A DNA stretch of 23,898 nucleotides, taken from contig JAWQRM010000344.1 in NCBI GenBank assembly GCA_033557675.1, forward strand, positions 1-23,898, given 5' to 3'. The notes beneath the pieces are model-generated. The model worked only from the letters and a program-made list of their open reading frames with translations. It did no database searches and was not told where the DNA came from. Shown here in pieces: positions 8,431 to 18,970 of this stretch. Position numbers and translations under genes: made by a program. Origin of the DNA: Coptodactyla brooksi (lineage: Eukaryota; Arthropoda; Insecta; Coleoptera; Scarabaeidae). Position 1 is the stretch's first letter. Each line of letters opens with the position of its first letter.

Positions 8431-9280
8431 ATAAATTGTTATCTAAAGTTGAAAATAATATTTTGCGGTCTAACAATCCCCGTTAATCCAATATGTATCT
8501 TTGCGTTATCTTTACAGCAAACTGTTATGCTACATTTTACTTTATTTCCGTAAGTAAGTACAGTAAACTATTGTAATGTCGACCACAAAATAAAAACGCT
8601 TGTTAGGTTTAAATCGATGCATTAGTTGCATGGCCTTTTACACTGTGCTAATAGACCCATTCCACAAGGCTAATAAAATTTTAACGAGCTGATAAGCCCA
8701 CAGATATAGGGCAACCAGCTTTGTCGTGAATTACAAGTGCACTGCAAATTCAAGGACATTTGAAAATTGAATTATGCAATAAATGAGAATCTTGTTATCT
8801 TGACCTTGTACTCTGAAGGTTTGCGTCAGTAGGGATTACCCTTGTCTTGAGAAGGCATCTATTCCTGTCACGTGCATCACTTTATGGATAGACAATGAGA
8901 ATAATAAACCTTATGGCATATTCATGAACTAGCAGTAGTTGCCTTTGCAAGCGTGGAAGAGAATAATGCAACGCGAAACACGAGCTATTCGTTGTACTTC
9001 CTTTTAATTTACTATTCTAAAATTGAAGCCAATAGAATTAATTTCGCTTGCATGCACTATATTATTTTTTCTGGTCGTTAACTAACGAGTAAGTAATCGA
9101 AAAAGGAAAGTATGTAGCACTATATCTTGTAAAGTTTGCGTTTCGCAATTCAACTAATATAATACAACTAGCAGATTAAATATTCTTGTTAATTGCTTCT
9201 AGTTTCGTGGTTTCCTGATTTATAACGTGAAAATTAATTAAAGTGTACCCGCGAAAGTTGAAAATTTATATACAAAAAAG

Positions 9281-9309
9281 TAATTGTCACTACCATTTAG
9301 TGACAATTA
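9281..9309. repeat. Perfect 12-bp hairpin, 5-nt loop
   Basis: TAATTGTCACTA and TAGTGACAATTA pair completely around CCATT. No run of T follows that would suggest a pol III transcript. Possibly the remains of a foldback element. Confidence 0.85.
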
Positions 9310-10249
9310 AGTTGCGGATATACATCCTGTGCACATCGTGAGTGAGACAATGTTGCTACTGCATTAACCTTGATGCTGAACTTAAAATAGAACAAATTGA
9401 ACAGCTCAAACAAAATATTATGTAAGCACTAGTTTTACGGAATTTAAGTAATCTCTTACACATCTGTTGTGGTGTCGCCTCATAAAAGGTTGGCGACCCT
9501 GTACTGCACTACAACTAATTGCTTCGACTGTACCTCTGCATCCACACAAACAGTAATTAATGCGTACTGCTAAATTAGTTTTGCTAATAAGAAATCAAAT
9601 CTGAATATCGGATTGTTTCCTTTTTGTATTTTAAATGGAAAGGTCGATATTAAGATGAAATGCTTTATTGTTGAAGCCTATTATTATTTAATCTGATTTT
9701 AAAGTACTTTCTAAGTATGTCGGCTCCAGAAATAATAATATGCTTTTAGTTCGCAAGCACAAACTATTTATTAAGTTAAGGTGAAAAGCGATCCTTTGGT
9801 TTCATTTGTTTGACAAGGTAAATCTATAATCCAAAGGTGACACGTTCTGGCTATTTCGGTGACTTGGCAAAATTACAAAAGTGAATAATGTTTTATGTTG
9901 TGTAGGGACAAATTTATTTGAATTATAACTTACATTAAATACACGTTGAGTGTATTAAAGATTTAATCTTTATTCCAGCAGCCAAGATCAATATATGGCA
10001 AGGATCACCTAGCAACTTACATCTTCCTAGTATTGCTGAAGCGACTGAAAGAATTAATCCCGCAAAATCTACGGGATTTTCCATGACATTCGGTTGAAAT
10101 CAGTTTAGTTGAATAATTTGTGTATGTGTGCTCGTGCTCGTCGATTGATTTATGATTATTCGTAGTTTTATTTGCTAGGTGTAGTAAATTAACATGAAAA
10201 GGTAGTTAGAAAAAGCTACCTTTGAGCAGACGGAATGTCGTCTGCTAAA

Positions 10250-10560
10250 AATTGTCGTCGAGTTCTATCTCAGAACTTGCAGTGAATTAAATGCTTGGAG
10301 ATAAATATTTGTCTTGCAAAGAGCGTCCGAATAGTATTCTTTCTTGACTATACGATCAAGTGGCAAAAAGTCATGGTACAGTATGCCATTGCAAGTCAAC
10401 GAAAACAGTGAGCAGAACTTGTTTCTTTAGTAAGCTTGCGTTGGGACGATTGATCCTTAGCTTTAACGTCCGTATACCGATGTTTCGTCACCAATTGTGA
10501 TCCGTTCCAGGAGTTCTGGATCGTCATTTACTGCAGTCAGCAACACAGTTTTTTGATTTT
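10250..10560 (-). pseudogene. Mariner transposase, catalytic-domain fragment
   Basis: On the minus strand VNDDPELLERITIGDETSVYG matches the mariner segment around the first catalytic aspartate (GDETWVYG-type; the Trp is Ser here). After stops and frameshifts, a block equivalent to LLTVFVD, then DFLPLDRIVKKEYYSDAL, matches the following strand and helix. The second and third catalytic residues and the TIRs are not found. It is of the irritans-like type, distinct from the mariner at 14731, and could be from the same family as the N-terminal remnant at 2082, though the two do not overlap and cannot be compared directly. Confidence 0.85.
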
Positions 10561-10920
10561 CCTCTTTCATGCCCTTCACATCAAACTGAGATGTGTCATT
10601 GTCTGTTTCCAATCAGCCCCTAAATTTACGAAACGGTTTGGCATCAAATATTTCTCCTTAGTTCTCTTTAGTTTTACTATACACCTGTAGTTCTTCGGGA
10701 CATAGTGACCCAATGTATGCAGGTACAGGAGGATTGTTAAAAATAATTCGAAATTAATATATTGTGATTTTATTACATTAGTACATAAACGCAAACAACG
10801 ATGGAAAGCAATCTTATTACTAACAAAAGCAAAATGTACTATAATAAAACATATTACAAACACTAATTCTAAAAACAAGAGAGAATATCAAATAGATTCA
10901 TATGTGCATCCAGTTATTGC
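10561..10920. other. No recognisable feature
   Basis: AT-rich. The 100-codon minus frame at 10576-10878 has no family motif. The 3' end of the piggyBac element should lie here, but I could not find a convincing TIR or TTAA pair. Confidence 0.4.
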
Positions 10921-12080
10921 CTAATCTTTACACTGATGATAATAATGAACCTTACACAAATATTGATTACACTTACAACATGTTATACTTGTTTTATTGT
11001 CACATTTCGATGGACACATATTGCATCGTGCTCTTTTATTTTTACTGATTGTACCAAACGTAGACGGCATTGCTATTTCACCACGTTGATCTTGAATTTT
11101 CTTTATTATGGCAGTAGCTTGGGGAGCACGAGGTTTATGTTCTCTTGACATCACATAGGGCGCTACCGTCAGTTTGCCCAATTCTTCCAGAACGAGTCTT
11201 CTTTTGTACAGAACTCAATCTTCTTATTGCAATCTGGATTTATTTCTCGCCATAACACAAATGCATTACAAGCACTAATGTCAAGTATATTGCAGAACAA
11301 AATAATAGGTCAACGATTGGTTTTTCTTTTGTAAGTATATGCTGCAATACTTTGATCTAACGCATTAACCGCCCATTTGATAGAGTAATAATCTGTAACA
11401 ATTGTGGTTTTTGTCGTGCCTACTGCTCACTTCCTTATCACAGTGCATTGTGCTCATGAGACTAACGTTTATTTTGTTAATCACATATTACACAATTGTG
11501 GTATCCTTGGTAAAATAAAAAGTAGAACTATGTATTTCTTTACTTATTGTAAACACGTTAAGTTAGGGTTTATTTTTTCTAACCGTTGCTCTCCTTTCTT
11601 GACGATCTATCTTATCGTCAAAACGTAATATGCGTGATATTCGATAAGAAAACTTTCTGTATCCACAACATTTTTTGTTGATTCGCCGTGTGCTTTATGA
11701 ACTCCTGCCAACAACAATAATCCTATATATGCTTGTATTGTAATATTCTCCAGATCCTCCCAATCGCATCCGTACACTCTCCGACCATTATTATTGCTCA
11801 TTTTCAACACAATACTTTCAAATGTAGGGTCCAGGATAACTACTAGGAGTAATTTTTATTATATTCCTCCTCTTTGGGGGAAAGGTTTTAACATCCAAGA
11901 TATAACTTTGTCTTTTAACTGTACTAACTGCACATGAATCACAATGCTTGTTTGCACTACGTCATTATCTGAAGAATCATAGTCTGCTTCAAATTTCTCA
12001 TAGTCGGTATCATCGCTGCTTTGATTTTCAACCTCAGAAGTATCTTCATCATGGGATGCATTATCCTGTATCTCTGCCAT
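10921..12080 (-). pseudogene. piggyBac transposase pseudogene
   Basis: piggyBac transposases cut and paste at TTAA with a DDD core and a C-terminal Cys-rich domain. From ATG at 12078-12080 the order is an acidic N-terminus (SEVENQSSDDTDYEKFEADY), then WMLKPFPQRGG (the W-x-PF block). A frameshift leads to ENITIQAYIGLLLLAGVHKA (the AFIGLLILAG block), then RILRFDDKIDRQERRATVRK (the LRFDDK block). The central catalytic part is largely deleted. Pieces read WAVNALDQ (equivalent of GGVDxLDQ), NRWPIILFCNILD and NAFVLWREINPD. The C-terminal frame, 10921-11181, ends RCNMCPSKCDNKTSITCCKC then NQYLCKVHYYHQCKD, the Cys-rich domain. At least three frameshifts plus stops make it inactive. The product would have been nuclear. 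Confidence 0.9.
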
Positions 12081-12529
12081 TCCTGCATCAGACAGAAATC
12101 GCCTTGCTATTATTTATGAAGATGCTGATTCAACACGGTATGTAAGCTGAAGTGCGCTGTCCGCACTCCCTATTTATATGATATATTGGTATGTACGCAC
12201 AGACATGCCCAGACAGGAACAGACTTGCATATTCTACCAGTATGAATGCATCTCGTTGGTTGCTATATAATTATAATACATTTATAGTATTCATATAAAT
12301 AAGGTTAAAAATAAAATTGCATAAAGTCAAATAAATCTAAGTAGTTTTAGGTCATAATGACCTGAAGGTTATACACGTAACAATCTTGTTTAAAAAATTT
12401 AATAATACTTTCTTGTGAAAACTATTTGCTAGTATTATACTTTGCGCACCAGCAAACAAAGTCGCAAAATTTTGAAAACAAATAATAAAAGATAACAGAG
12501 TTATAGAATCCGAAATTTGTTGTTGTTAC
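12081..12529. other. Flank upstream of piggyBac, unassigned
   Basis: This would contain the 5' UTR and 5' TIR of the piggyBac element. No clear TIR beside a TTAA is visible. A few codons upstream of the ATG read on in frame (ARRFLSDAG) before a stop. Confidence 0.4.
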
Positions 12530-12929
12530 GTTATTTTCAGTTTTAGAAGGAATTTATATCCTTCATCCTATTTGTTTTTTTTTTTGACTTATGCACATTA
12601 CCTCCTGTTGCCTGTGTCAGATTCCGTTTATTTTGTATTAATATGTGAGAGTGATTATGAGTTATGTTTATTTCTTTATTTATTTATGTATTTATATACT
12701 CTTGTCGTGGATTGATGGATATTGCTTAAAGCAATTAATCTGCTTAAGAGTGATAAATTTGATTTAATTTGAAACTCGATATATAGGAATTATGATACGT
12801 TATGCATTTAATAATACGTTTAAATGCTTGACCATATCATTATGTATGTAAATAGTCACATTATGCAAATAATCATAATGGAATATTGAATAGTTTTGTA
12901 GTATGTTATTAACTCGTAACACACGAATG
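12530..12929 (-). repeat. Dispersed repeat family, copy B, without insertion
   Basis: On the complement this matches 285-784 plus 1569-1637 in the same order, but lacks the 784-bp transposon and the extra 130-bp block. The two copies are in opposite orientation, about 12 kb apart. It holds no coding sequence. Confidence 0.82.
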
Positions 12930-13684
12930 ATATGCGGAAAAAGTTTGAGGGCTCTTGTTGTGGATTAGGGATATGCACTGAAAATGCATTACTGATCTTT
13001 ATTATTTTATCGTCAGATGGAGCTTACCTGTAACTCGAAATTTATATATTGCATAATTTTAGGTCATGGTAAATTAAGAGCATCGGAACAAATAAATGTA
13101 TGTGCTTTTTATTCAAGTCATATTATCATACTATTATCATTACGTGTAAATCTTCCAAATGAATTCCTTTATTAAAGCTTTAGGATCGATTTTCTACTAA
13201 ATGATTAAAGTTATCCACTCGATTAAAAGGATTATAACTTTTTATGGTTTGATACAGTTAAAATGACGCTATAAATTTTATGTTCTATCGACACATAAAA
13301 TATGAGATAAACCAACATAGGTACACAATTATGTTATGTTAACAGTTTTACTGTAGTGGTAACATTATTTAAGCTTCTTCAGCAACCTAGGTTTAGTTTG
13401 TTTTATTGTTTCTTACGAATTATGCAATATAGGTACTTGTTAAAAGTGATTAAGTATAAATATGAGATTAAAATTAAGTATATAATATTAAGTATAAGTA
13501 TGAAGATGAAAATTTTAAAAATATTTTTAAATAAAATTCCCAAAACACTTTTAAAACAAATACTTAGGTACAGTTAAGGTAAAATGTTTATATTTATGTC
13601 AAATAAAATCTGAAAATATATCCACATATTCTTGATTCATTAAGAATATCCACCTACAATTTGATTTAAATTAGTGAAGTAGTT
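12930..13684. other. No recognisable feature
   Basis: Very AT-rich, with short runs built from AAGTATAA and ATGAAATT-like words around 13440-13530. The 73-codon plus frame at 13356-13577 is Lys/Ile-rich and low in complexity, and is taken as chance. Confidence 0.5.
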
Positions 13685-13810
13685 CGTTCTCACGAACATT
13701 TTGTTCATGAAGCGTTTCGACTTTCGTCATTTTTACACATGCATTCAGTTGAAAATGATAGTCGAAATACGTCGTGAAGCACATCAATAAATAAAATGTT
13801 CGTCAGAACG
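13685..13810. mobile_element. Foldback MITE-like element, 126 bp
   Basis: The outer 50-60 bp on each side are imperfect inverted repeats. The left reads CGTTCTCACGAACATTTTGT and the right complement CGTTCTGACGAACATTTTAT. Pairing continues inward through GAAGCGTTTCGACTTTCGTC against GACGTATTTCGACTATCATT, with small bulges. Loop sequence is about 13736-13750. No target duplication was identified. Confidence 0.72.
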
Positions 13811-14100
13811 GGATTGTAATGCAACAACAGTATAATTATTAATTTGTTCCCAAAAGCCAAAACAATGTTCGACATTTGATGCCTAGTTCTTCTCTTTTCC
13901 TTTTTACCTATTGTTTACATCACACCTTTAGGTCAAGGGTCATGTCCAGATGTTTAATAATTTTATCGTAAGGAAAGGTGAAAATATTGTGAATAGTTTT
14001 CGTTATCCTATTAGTGAAATTTATATGTACTTGATTTATTGCTCATTTATTCTTGTTTTTCAAATGTTTGTCCAGTCGGTAAATTGATCACTCAGTTCCT

Positions 14101-14261
14101 ACATAAATTTGCTGTCAGTATATCTAAGAAATTATAACTAAGTATTGTAATTGTCGGTAAATAATACAATAAAAGCAGTAAACATAAATTTGCTGTTAGT
14201 GTATCTAAGAAATTATAAATAAGTATTGTAATTATCGGTAAATAATACAATAAAGGCAGTA
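14101..14261. repeat. Tandem duplication, two copies, 81-bp period
   Basis: 14101-14180 and 14182-14261 agree at all but about six of 80 positions. Both begin ACATAAATTTGCTGT and end GCAGTA. It is a minisatellite-like doubling without coding content. Confidence 0.95.
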
Positions 14262-14431
14262 GTTTAGTATTAACATTGTAGTTTGGTGTAAAAACATTAT
14301 TGAAATTCTCTCTGTTGTATAGCCGAAGAAGCGTATTACTCGTCCTAAAACCATTTTTTATGGAGTTAATAAATTTGAAAGGTTGCGTGACAAATAACTA
14401 TAAAACGTAATTCAATGTAAACGCGTATTAA

Positions 14432-14635
14432 ACGAGGAAATTAAGTGAAACAGCCTTTGCTGTGTTGAACCAATCCTTAAATGATATTGCCAATAAGTTT
14501 CGAATTTCGAAATCATCCAGTCTCGTGCCACTTAAAGAATTTAAATTCTACGCACACCGGTTACAAAATCACCAACAATGGTTTGAAGAAGGCAAGGAAA
14601 GACAACTGACTTTTGTGAAAACAAGTTCAAATTAA
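14432..14635 (+). other. Stop-free 67-codon frame, unrecognised
   Basis: Between a TAA and the TAA at 14633-14635 the frame reads LSETAFAVLNQSLNDIANKF, then KFRISKSSSLVPLKEFKFY and HQQWFEEGKERQLTFVKTSS. The composition is balanced and protein-like, but there is no ATG or family resemblance, and the length is within chance. It could be a decayed exon or TE fragment. Confidence 0.22.
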
Positions 14636-14730
14636 TTTATATGAATGAAGGAGTTCTGTATGTAATATTTTTTAGTCGTGTGGCTACATTAATAATAACA
14701 ACAGCGTCAACATTAGCGTTGATGATACTA

Positions 14731-15516
14731 TTGGGTTGTTCGGAAAGTAATTTAGTTTCTTTCGCAGCAGAGGCGTTAGTTGTATTTTAACCAGCCAACT
14801 TCATTCTAAACCGTATATGTAATATATATTCTGACATTGCAAAGTTTATGTGAAAATATTTTGTTTGGTTCTGTGCAATTGTTCTTTTTTTGTATCTTAT
14901 GAAACATGGCGAATCAAAAACAGCATTTTCGGCACATTTTGCTTCTTTATTACAAAAAAGGTAAAAATGCTATGACATAATGCCAGTGTCAAAACTGGTT
15001 TGTTTTTTTTTGCAAACTTGCAAAATTTTTAGGGGCTCTTGAAGAGAATACCACGATCAATTGTAAAGTGTACTGTCATCAACTGGAAAAATTGCATGAT
15101 TCACTCAAACAGAAAAGGCCCGAATTGATCAATAGAAAAGGTATAGTGGTCCACCAAGGTAATGCCAGACCACATACCAGTTTGGTAGCTCGCCAAAAGC
15201 TTTTACAGGTTGGATGATATGCATTATCATACACATCATATCTTCCAGATATGGCACCCTTCGATTCTTTCTTGCTTCGTCTTTTTTTGACGGCAACACC
15301 TTTGCTTCAAATGAAGCCATAAAAGATGACTTGGATCAGTTTTTTGCTAGCAAGGATAAGAAGTTTTATGAACATGAAATCATGCTACTGACTAAAAGAT
15401 GGCAGAAGGTGTTGAACCAAAATAGTGAATATGTAATTACATAAAATATTTATACTCTCTAAGAAAAATACCTTTCATTTTCACTAAAGAAACGAAATAC
15501 TTTCCTCACAACCTAA
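14731..15516 (+). mobile_element. Mariner element, internally deleted, 786 bp
   Basis: The ends TTGGGTTGTTCGGAAAGT and, on the complement, TTAGGTTGTGAGGAAAGT form the TIRs. Both are flanked by TA (14729-14730 and 15517-15518), the mariner target duplication. A full mariner is near 1.3 kb, so about 0.5 kb is missing from the middle. The 5' UTR is shared with the deletion derivative at 7491-7747. Confidence 0.95.
14906..15444 (+). pseudogene. Mariner transposase pseudogene
   Basis: From ATG the frame reads MANQKQHFRHILLLYYKKGK, the first HTH of the mauritiana/cecropia-like mariners. A TAA stands at 14978-14980, then CQCQNWF. A deletion removes most of the DNA-binding half and the first catalytic aspartate. 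The same frame resumes with VYCHQLEKLHDSLKQKRPEL and VVHQGNARPHTSL, where the second catalytic Asp is Gly (15158-15160). A TGA (15215-15217) sits where a Trp codon is usual, followed by YLPDMAPFDS, which keeps the third Asp. After a frameshift in a T run near 15285, FASNEAIKDDLDQFFASKDK and RWQKVLNQNSEYVIT lead to a TAA at 15442-15444. It is clearly inactive. Confidence 0.95.
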
Positions 15517-15518
15517 TA

Positions 15519-17841
15519 TTAATGAACAGAGCTTAATATTATTTAAAACATATCACCTAATGTCCTTTCTACACCGCATTAGAACCTTCAATTTAATTAG
15601 AACCTATTTAGTGAAGCAGATGTTAATAAGACTTAATTCTTTTATTTAATAAACGATAATTGTACTTTGTTGGCAATCGGACTAGCATGCTCGCCACGTT
15701 TATACCACTTTACATCCTTCACATAACTACAGTTGTTAGCTCACACATTATATAGATCAATCTTGGACAAATGAGAATAGTCCAGAATATTATTCTGTAT
15801 TATCCCGAAAGCTATAAAGTTATGTATTCAATTTTGGTAAAAAAAATATTATCAAAACTTAAAAACTAGGTAAACGAACTAGGTAAAAAACTAGGTAAAT
15901 TAGATTTTCAATATATATTATAAATGATTTACTACTTACATACTATATGGTATTTTAAATACTATATTATAAATGATTTATTCCTTACATTGCTTAGTAG
16001 ATAATAAGAGATTATAAATAAATATTACGCCGAATCAATCATTGGGTTTTCCCATATTTAAAGGCTCGGGTATGCTCGAGAGAAACGATTACGAGACTGA
16101 TTTTTGATGAATATTTTACAGGTGAATACTGGACTACAAACAGAAAGCATACTTATTACTGATACTACAAAAGTCTAAAGTTTACACGTTCGGACTTGTG
16201 TATGCGAAATTGGTCACATAATCCTAACATACAGCTTTCGTTTTTTGAGACTATTTTATTAATCAACTTTGTTTATTTGTTTGTAAAAAGGATCAAATGG
16301 GGCAGACACATAAGTATTTATGAAGGAAATTATTTTTTGTGGAATAGAACCCTGCCCCAATGTTATATAAATGTTTTAAATATTATCACAAGAGGTACGA
16401 CATGAGCGGCATAACTGGAGGAATTCCTCAATTAAACCGAGCTGTAGGATTCACATGAACTCAGCCTCACAAAATTTCCCCGAAAATTCATGACGCCCAC
16501 GAGGACAGAATACAAGATTAGCGACTAAAGCAAAACTATATATTTAACAAGTACCCAAGCTTTAATAAGTATTCGTATTAGTTGAGCAGTTTTTGATAAT
16601 TAAGTAATTAAGGCACTTGAAAAAATATCTTGCTTCCAACGTTACAAATGAAGTAAGGCTTCAGAAGTAGATAGCTAAATGTTGAAATCCACAAAGATTG
16701 CGCATATGGGATAAAAGTGCAATTTTTTGCCGAAACAAAGAGAACGGTTTTGGCTAAAACAGAAGGCATTGTGCTGGATAAACGAAATTTGGGAGGTGTG
16801 TCTGTAAACCGAAAAGATGACGTGTATTCAAATTTGACTGCCCAAGTGCAACAGGCATGAATCTCCATCCCACAAAACAGCATGCGACATATGCAGAACA
16901 GAGTGCAGACATACTTCAATTTGTCATCTTCAAACTTTAATCAAACGAGTATGTTACGTACACAAATGCTTTGCCTTAATTTCGTTCCTCTAAAATAATT
17001 TTTTCTTGGTGCTGGGTTTTTTCCGCCAGTGTATATGTTATGCGGTAAATGTAGTCCAATTTACAAAATACCTTTCCTTCTAGAACCTATGGTTTGTTGT
17101 ACTGGTCATAAAATGTATACAGACTGTTCCAGCTAAGATTCTACCAATAGCTAACAGCTTTTTTCTCCGAAACTAAAGTCACTTATTCTATAAAGGGCAA
17201 CTGATAATTTTTAGTAATGTCTTTTGCCCAGTCTTGCTGATAAATAATTCATGTTTGTTACAAAATTGATCAAAGGTTTCGTCAAGAACAGATCTTTCGT
17301 TTGCCTAAACTTGGATTTTAATTCAACAACTGCGTATAGCGTTTTGACGTATTATTAAAAGATAATAAGTTAAGAAGTGAGCGACATAAAACTGAAAAGT
17401 AAGCTTAGAGATACATGACATGGGACTACCATACTACTTCCTGCCTCTTTTTGTTGTTAACTAATTAATTGTTTCGTTCTTTTACAGTTTTAGGTTTCTC
17501 TTGTATGACATGTTCTCCTTTTTTCTATGAGACAGTGAATATGGCCATCATTTTGACGGTGTTTGTCGTGAATTAAGATAAAGTTAAACTTATTTTGTTT
17601 AGTTTAATACATCGCATTAATAAGTGAATGAAAATTTGGAGATTGTAATGTTAACAAACTAGATGTTAGTAGTTAAGGGGCCCACGTCTGCAGCCTAACA
17701 GAAAAATATGACGCTAGAGGTACCTGTATCGAATTGATTGACTTTAAGTTATCTCGAAAATCGTCCAGTTTTCGATTTTTGTCTTGTGTAGGTCATACCT
17801 GATAAAAATTCAATCCAACTGATCGATTGGACACAATTTCT
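15519..17841. other. Long stretch without an assignable gene
   Basis: Besides short repeats at 15865-15980 nothing can be named. A plus-strand stop-free piece at about 16690-16855 (VQFFAETKRTVLAKTEGIVL) and the opposite 103-codon frame at 16608-16919 show no motif I trust. Frames at 16196-16405 are likewise unremarkable. Confidence 0.45.
15865..15980. repeat. Short direct repeats
   Basis: ACTAGGTAAA occurs three times at 12-13 bp spacing (15865, 15878, 15890). The 18-mer TATATTATAAATGATTTA occurs at 15914 and 15963, each followed by a CTTACAT-like word. Confidence 0.88.
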
Positions 17842-17940
17842 TGCCGGCTTGAAAACAAACGAATTCTGACTAAGTTATTTAAAAAAATGTGAAAATCGTC
17901 AATTTCAAATTTTGCTGTAACTTTTGTATTTTTAGATTTA
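17842..17940 (+). repeat. Left terminal inverted repeat
   Basis: It pairs with 18737-18840, with a few mismatches and small gaps. It runs almost directly into the catalytic domain, which shows that the DNA-binding half of the transposase has been deleted. Confidence 0.92.
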
Positions 17941-18062
17941 TTGAAAAAGTGTTCCCACACTCTTATCTTATTTTTCTTATGCTGTCGAATGGTTTCATTT
18001 TATTTTTTTTATCTAATCATTTCCGAGAAAAATATACTAACTTATTATTATTATTATATTAT

Positions 18063-18690
18063 TGTCTGTTGTGGACGATTTTGGGGTCAGATGAAGCAAA
18101 CTTTTCAAATTCGGAACTTTTCAATTGTAACAGTACTCATTTTTGGGCACAACAAAATCCCAGGCTAAATGTTGAAAGTAGGAATCAACACCGTTTTGGC
18201 TTTAACGTGTAGTCTTGGGCAACCGGATCATTGGATCAATGTTGTGTAATGGACCCATAAAAAGCGACAGATACCTCCGTTTTCTTGCAAATAACGTAGA
18301 AGAAATTTTAGACGAGCTGCCTTTGATGATAAATCAAAGAACATGGTTCCAACAGAATGCCGCACTTGCTCACAGTTCTGCCACTGTGCGAAATTATTTA
18401 TAAGGGAACGCTTCAAGAATCGACTGATCATGACTCATGGTGATGTTGGCTGGCCCCCAAGATCACCAGGTCTCACCCCTTTGGATTTTTCCTGTGAAGC
18501 TACGTTAAAAGTAAAATGTATGACATAGTTAACTATCCAAGTATAGAAGAATTGTAGAGTACAGAGAGCTGTTGTGGACGTGATAAGCAACGTCGATAGA
18601 AGAACATTGGGGAAAGTAACAAGAAGTGCCGAGAGGCGATGTCAGAAATGCATCAAACACAATGGTGAAAATTTTGAACATTATTTGTGA
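18063..18690 (+). pseudogene. IS630/Tc1/mariner-type transposase, catalytic half, dead
   Basis: The first frame has SDEANFSNSELFNCNSTHFW with the first catalytic Asp at 18090-18092, then RNQHRFGFNV and a TAG. The second, from about 18215, reads GNRIIGSMLCNGPIKSDRYL, FLANNVEEILDELPLMI and WFQQNAALAHSSATVRNYL; the usual QQD is QQN, so the second Asp is Asn. The third frame, from about 18406, has WPPRSPGLTPLDF; the usual SPD is SPG, so the third acidic residue is Gly. C-terminal RRTLGKVTRSAERRCQKCIK and NGENFEHYL end at TGA 18688-18690, close to the usual NGxxFEHLL ending. It resembles the Tc3-like/mariner-like transposases frequent in insects; the exact DD(n)D/E clade cannot be set. Confidence 0.92.
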
Positions 18691-18736
18691 TTTCTAATTG
18701 TAATTCTTGTCTTTGTTCATCATCATCTGATTCGAT

Positions 18737-18840
18737 AAATCTAAAAATAAAAAACTTTGCAAAATTTCGAAATTGACGATTTTCACATTTTTTTAAATAA
18801 CTTCAGAATTAGTCGGAATTCGTTTGTTTTGAAGACGGCA
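18737..18840 (-). repeat. Right terminal inverted repeat
   Basis: The complement of 17842-17940. It starts 46 bp after the transposase stop codon. It contains AATTGACGATTTTCACATTT and CGTTTGTTTTGAAGACGGCA. Confidence 0.92.
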
Positions 18841-18927
18841 TGTTAATGTGTATAAAATTCTGCACTACTTTCTCCATTTAACCGACATTCTATCTCCACT
18901 ATTAACAAATATAGTCATGTTACCCCA

Positions 18928-18970
18928 TGTCAAGTGAGACACCCGGTGTCTCACTTGACACCGGGTGTCT
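18928..18970. repeat. Overlapping perfect palindromes with two alternative hairpins
   Basis: 18928-18960 is a perfect 16-bp inverted repeat around one C (arm TGTCAAGTGAGACACC). 18937-18950 also pairs perfectly with 18957-18970 (arm AGACACCCGGTGTC) across TCACTT. The two foldings share an arm and exclude each other. The block is far richer in G and C than its flanks. Confidence 0.95.

Larger units (their letters stand above)
7748..10249. other. No gene seen; scattered small hairpins
   Basis: About 2.5 kb of AT-rich DNA. It contains the hairpins listed separately and a 7-bp stem, TGTTCGT-ACTCA-ACGAACA, at 7971-7989, followed by CACCCTATATA. That resembles the ACACCCTGTATA motif at 22856 and may be a TE end. 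The 98-codon minus frame at 7907-8203 shows no motif. There is no RNA gene and no splice-bounded exon that I can support. Confidence 0.5.
17842..18840 (+). mobile_element. Tc1/mariner-superfamily element with long TIRs, 999 bp
   Basis: 17842-17940 and 18737-18840 are inverted repeats of about 100 bp. The outer ends are TGCCGGCTTGAAAACAAACG and TGCCGTCTTCAAAACAAACG. The inner blocks are TTATTTAAAAAAATGTGAAA, ATCGTCAATTTC and TTTTTAGATTTAT. Between them lies the catalytic half of a transposase. No clear target duplication could be set, so the outer edges may be a few bases off. Confidence 0.92.

Noticed and set aside
11404..11628. Plus-strand frames at 10936-11148, 11404-11628 and 11948-12145
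   Set aside because: All lie antisense to the piggyBac transposase pseudogene.
14101..14261. CRISPR-like direct repeats
   Set aside because: Only two adjacent long copies without spacers, in eukaryotic DNA; a simple tandem duplication.
15129..15320. 63-codon minus-strand frame
   Set aside because: Antisense to the mariner transposase.
16608..16919. 103-codon minus-strand frame and an opposite frame with a WxxxLCW-like string, considered as a Tc1 transposase fragment
   Set aside because: Only one short block could be matched and no second catalytic motif follows, so the resemblance is not supported.
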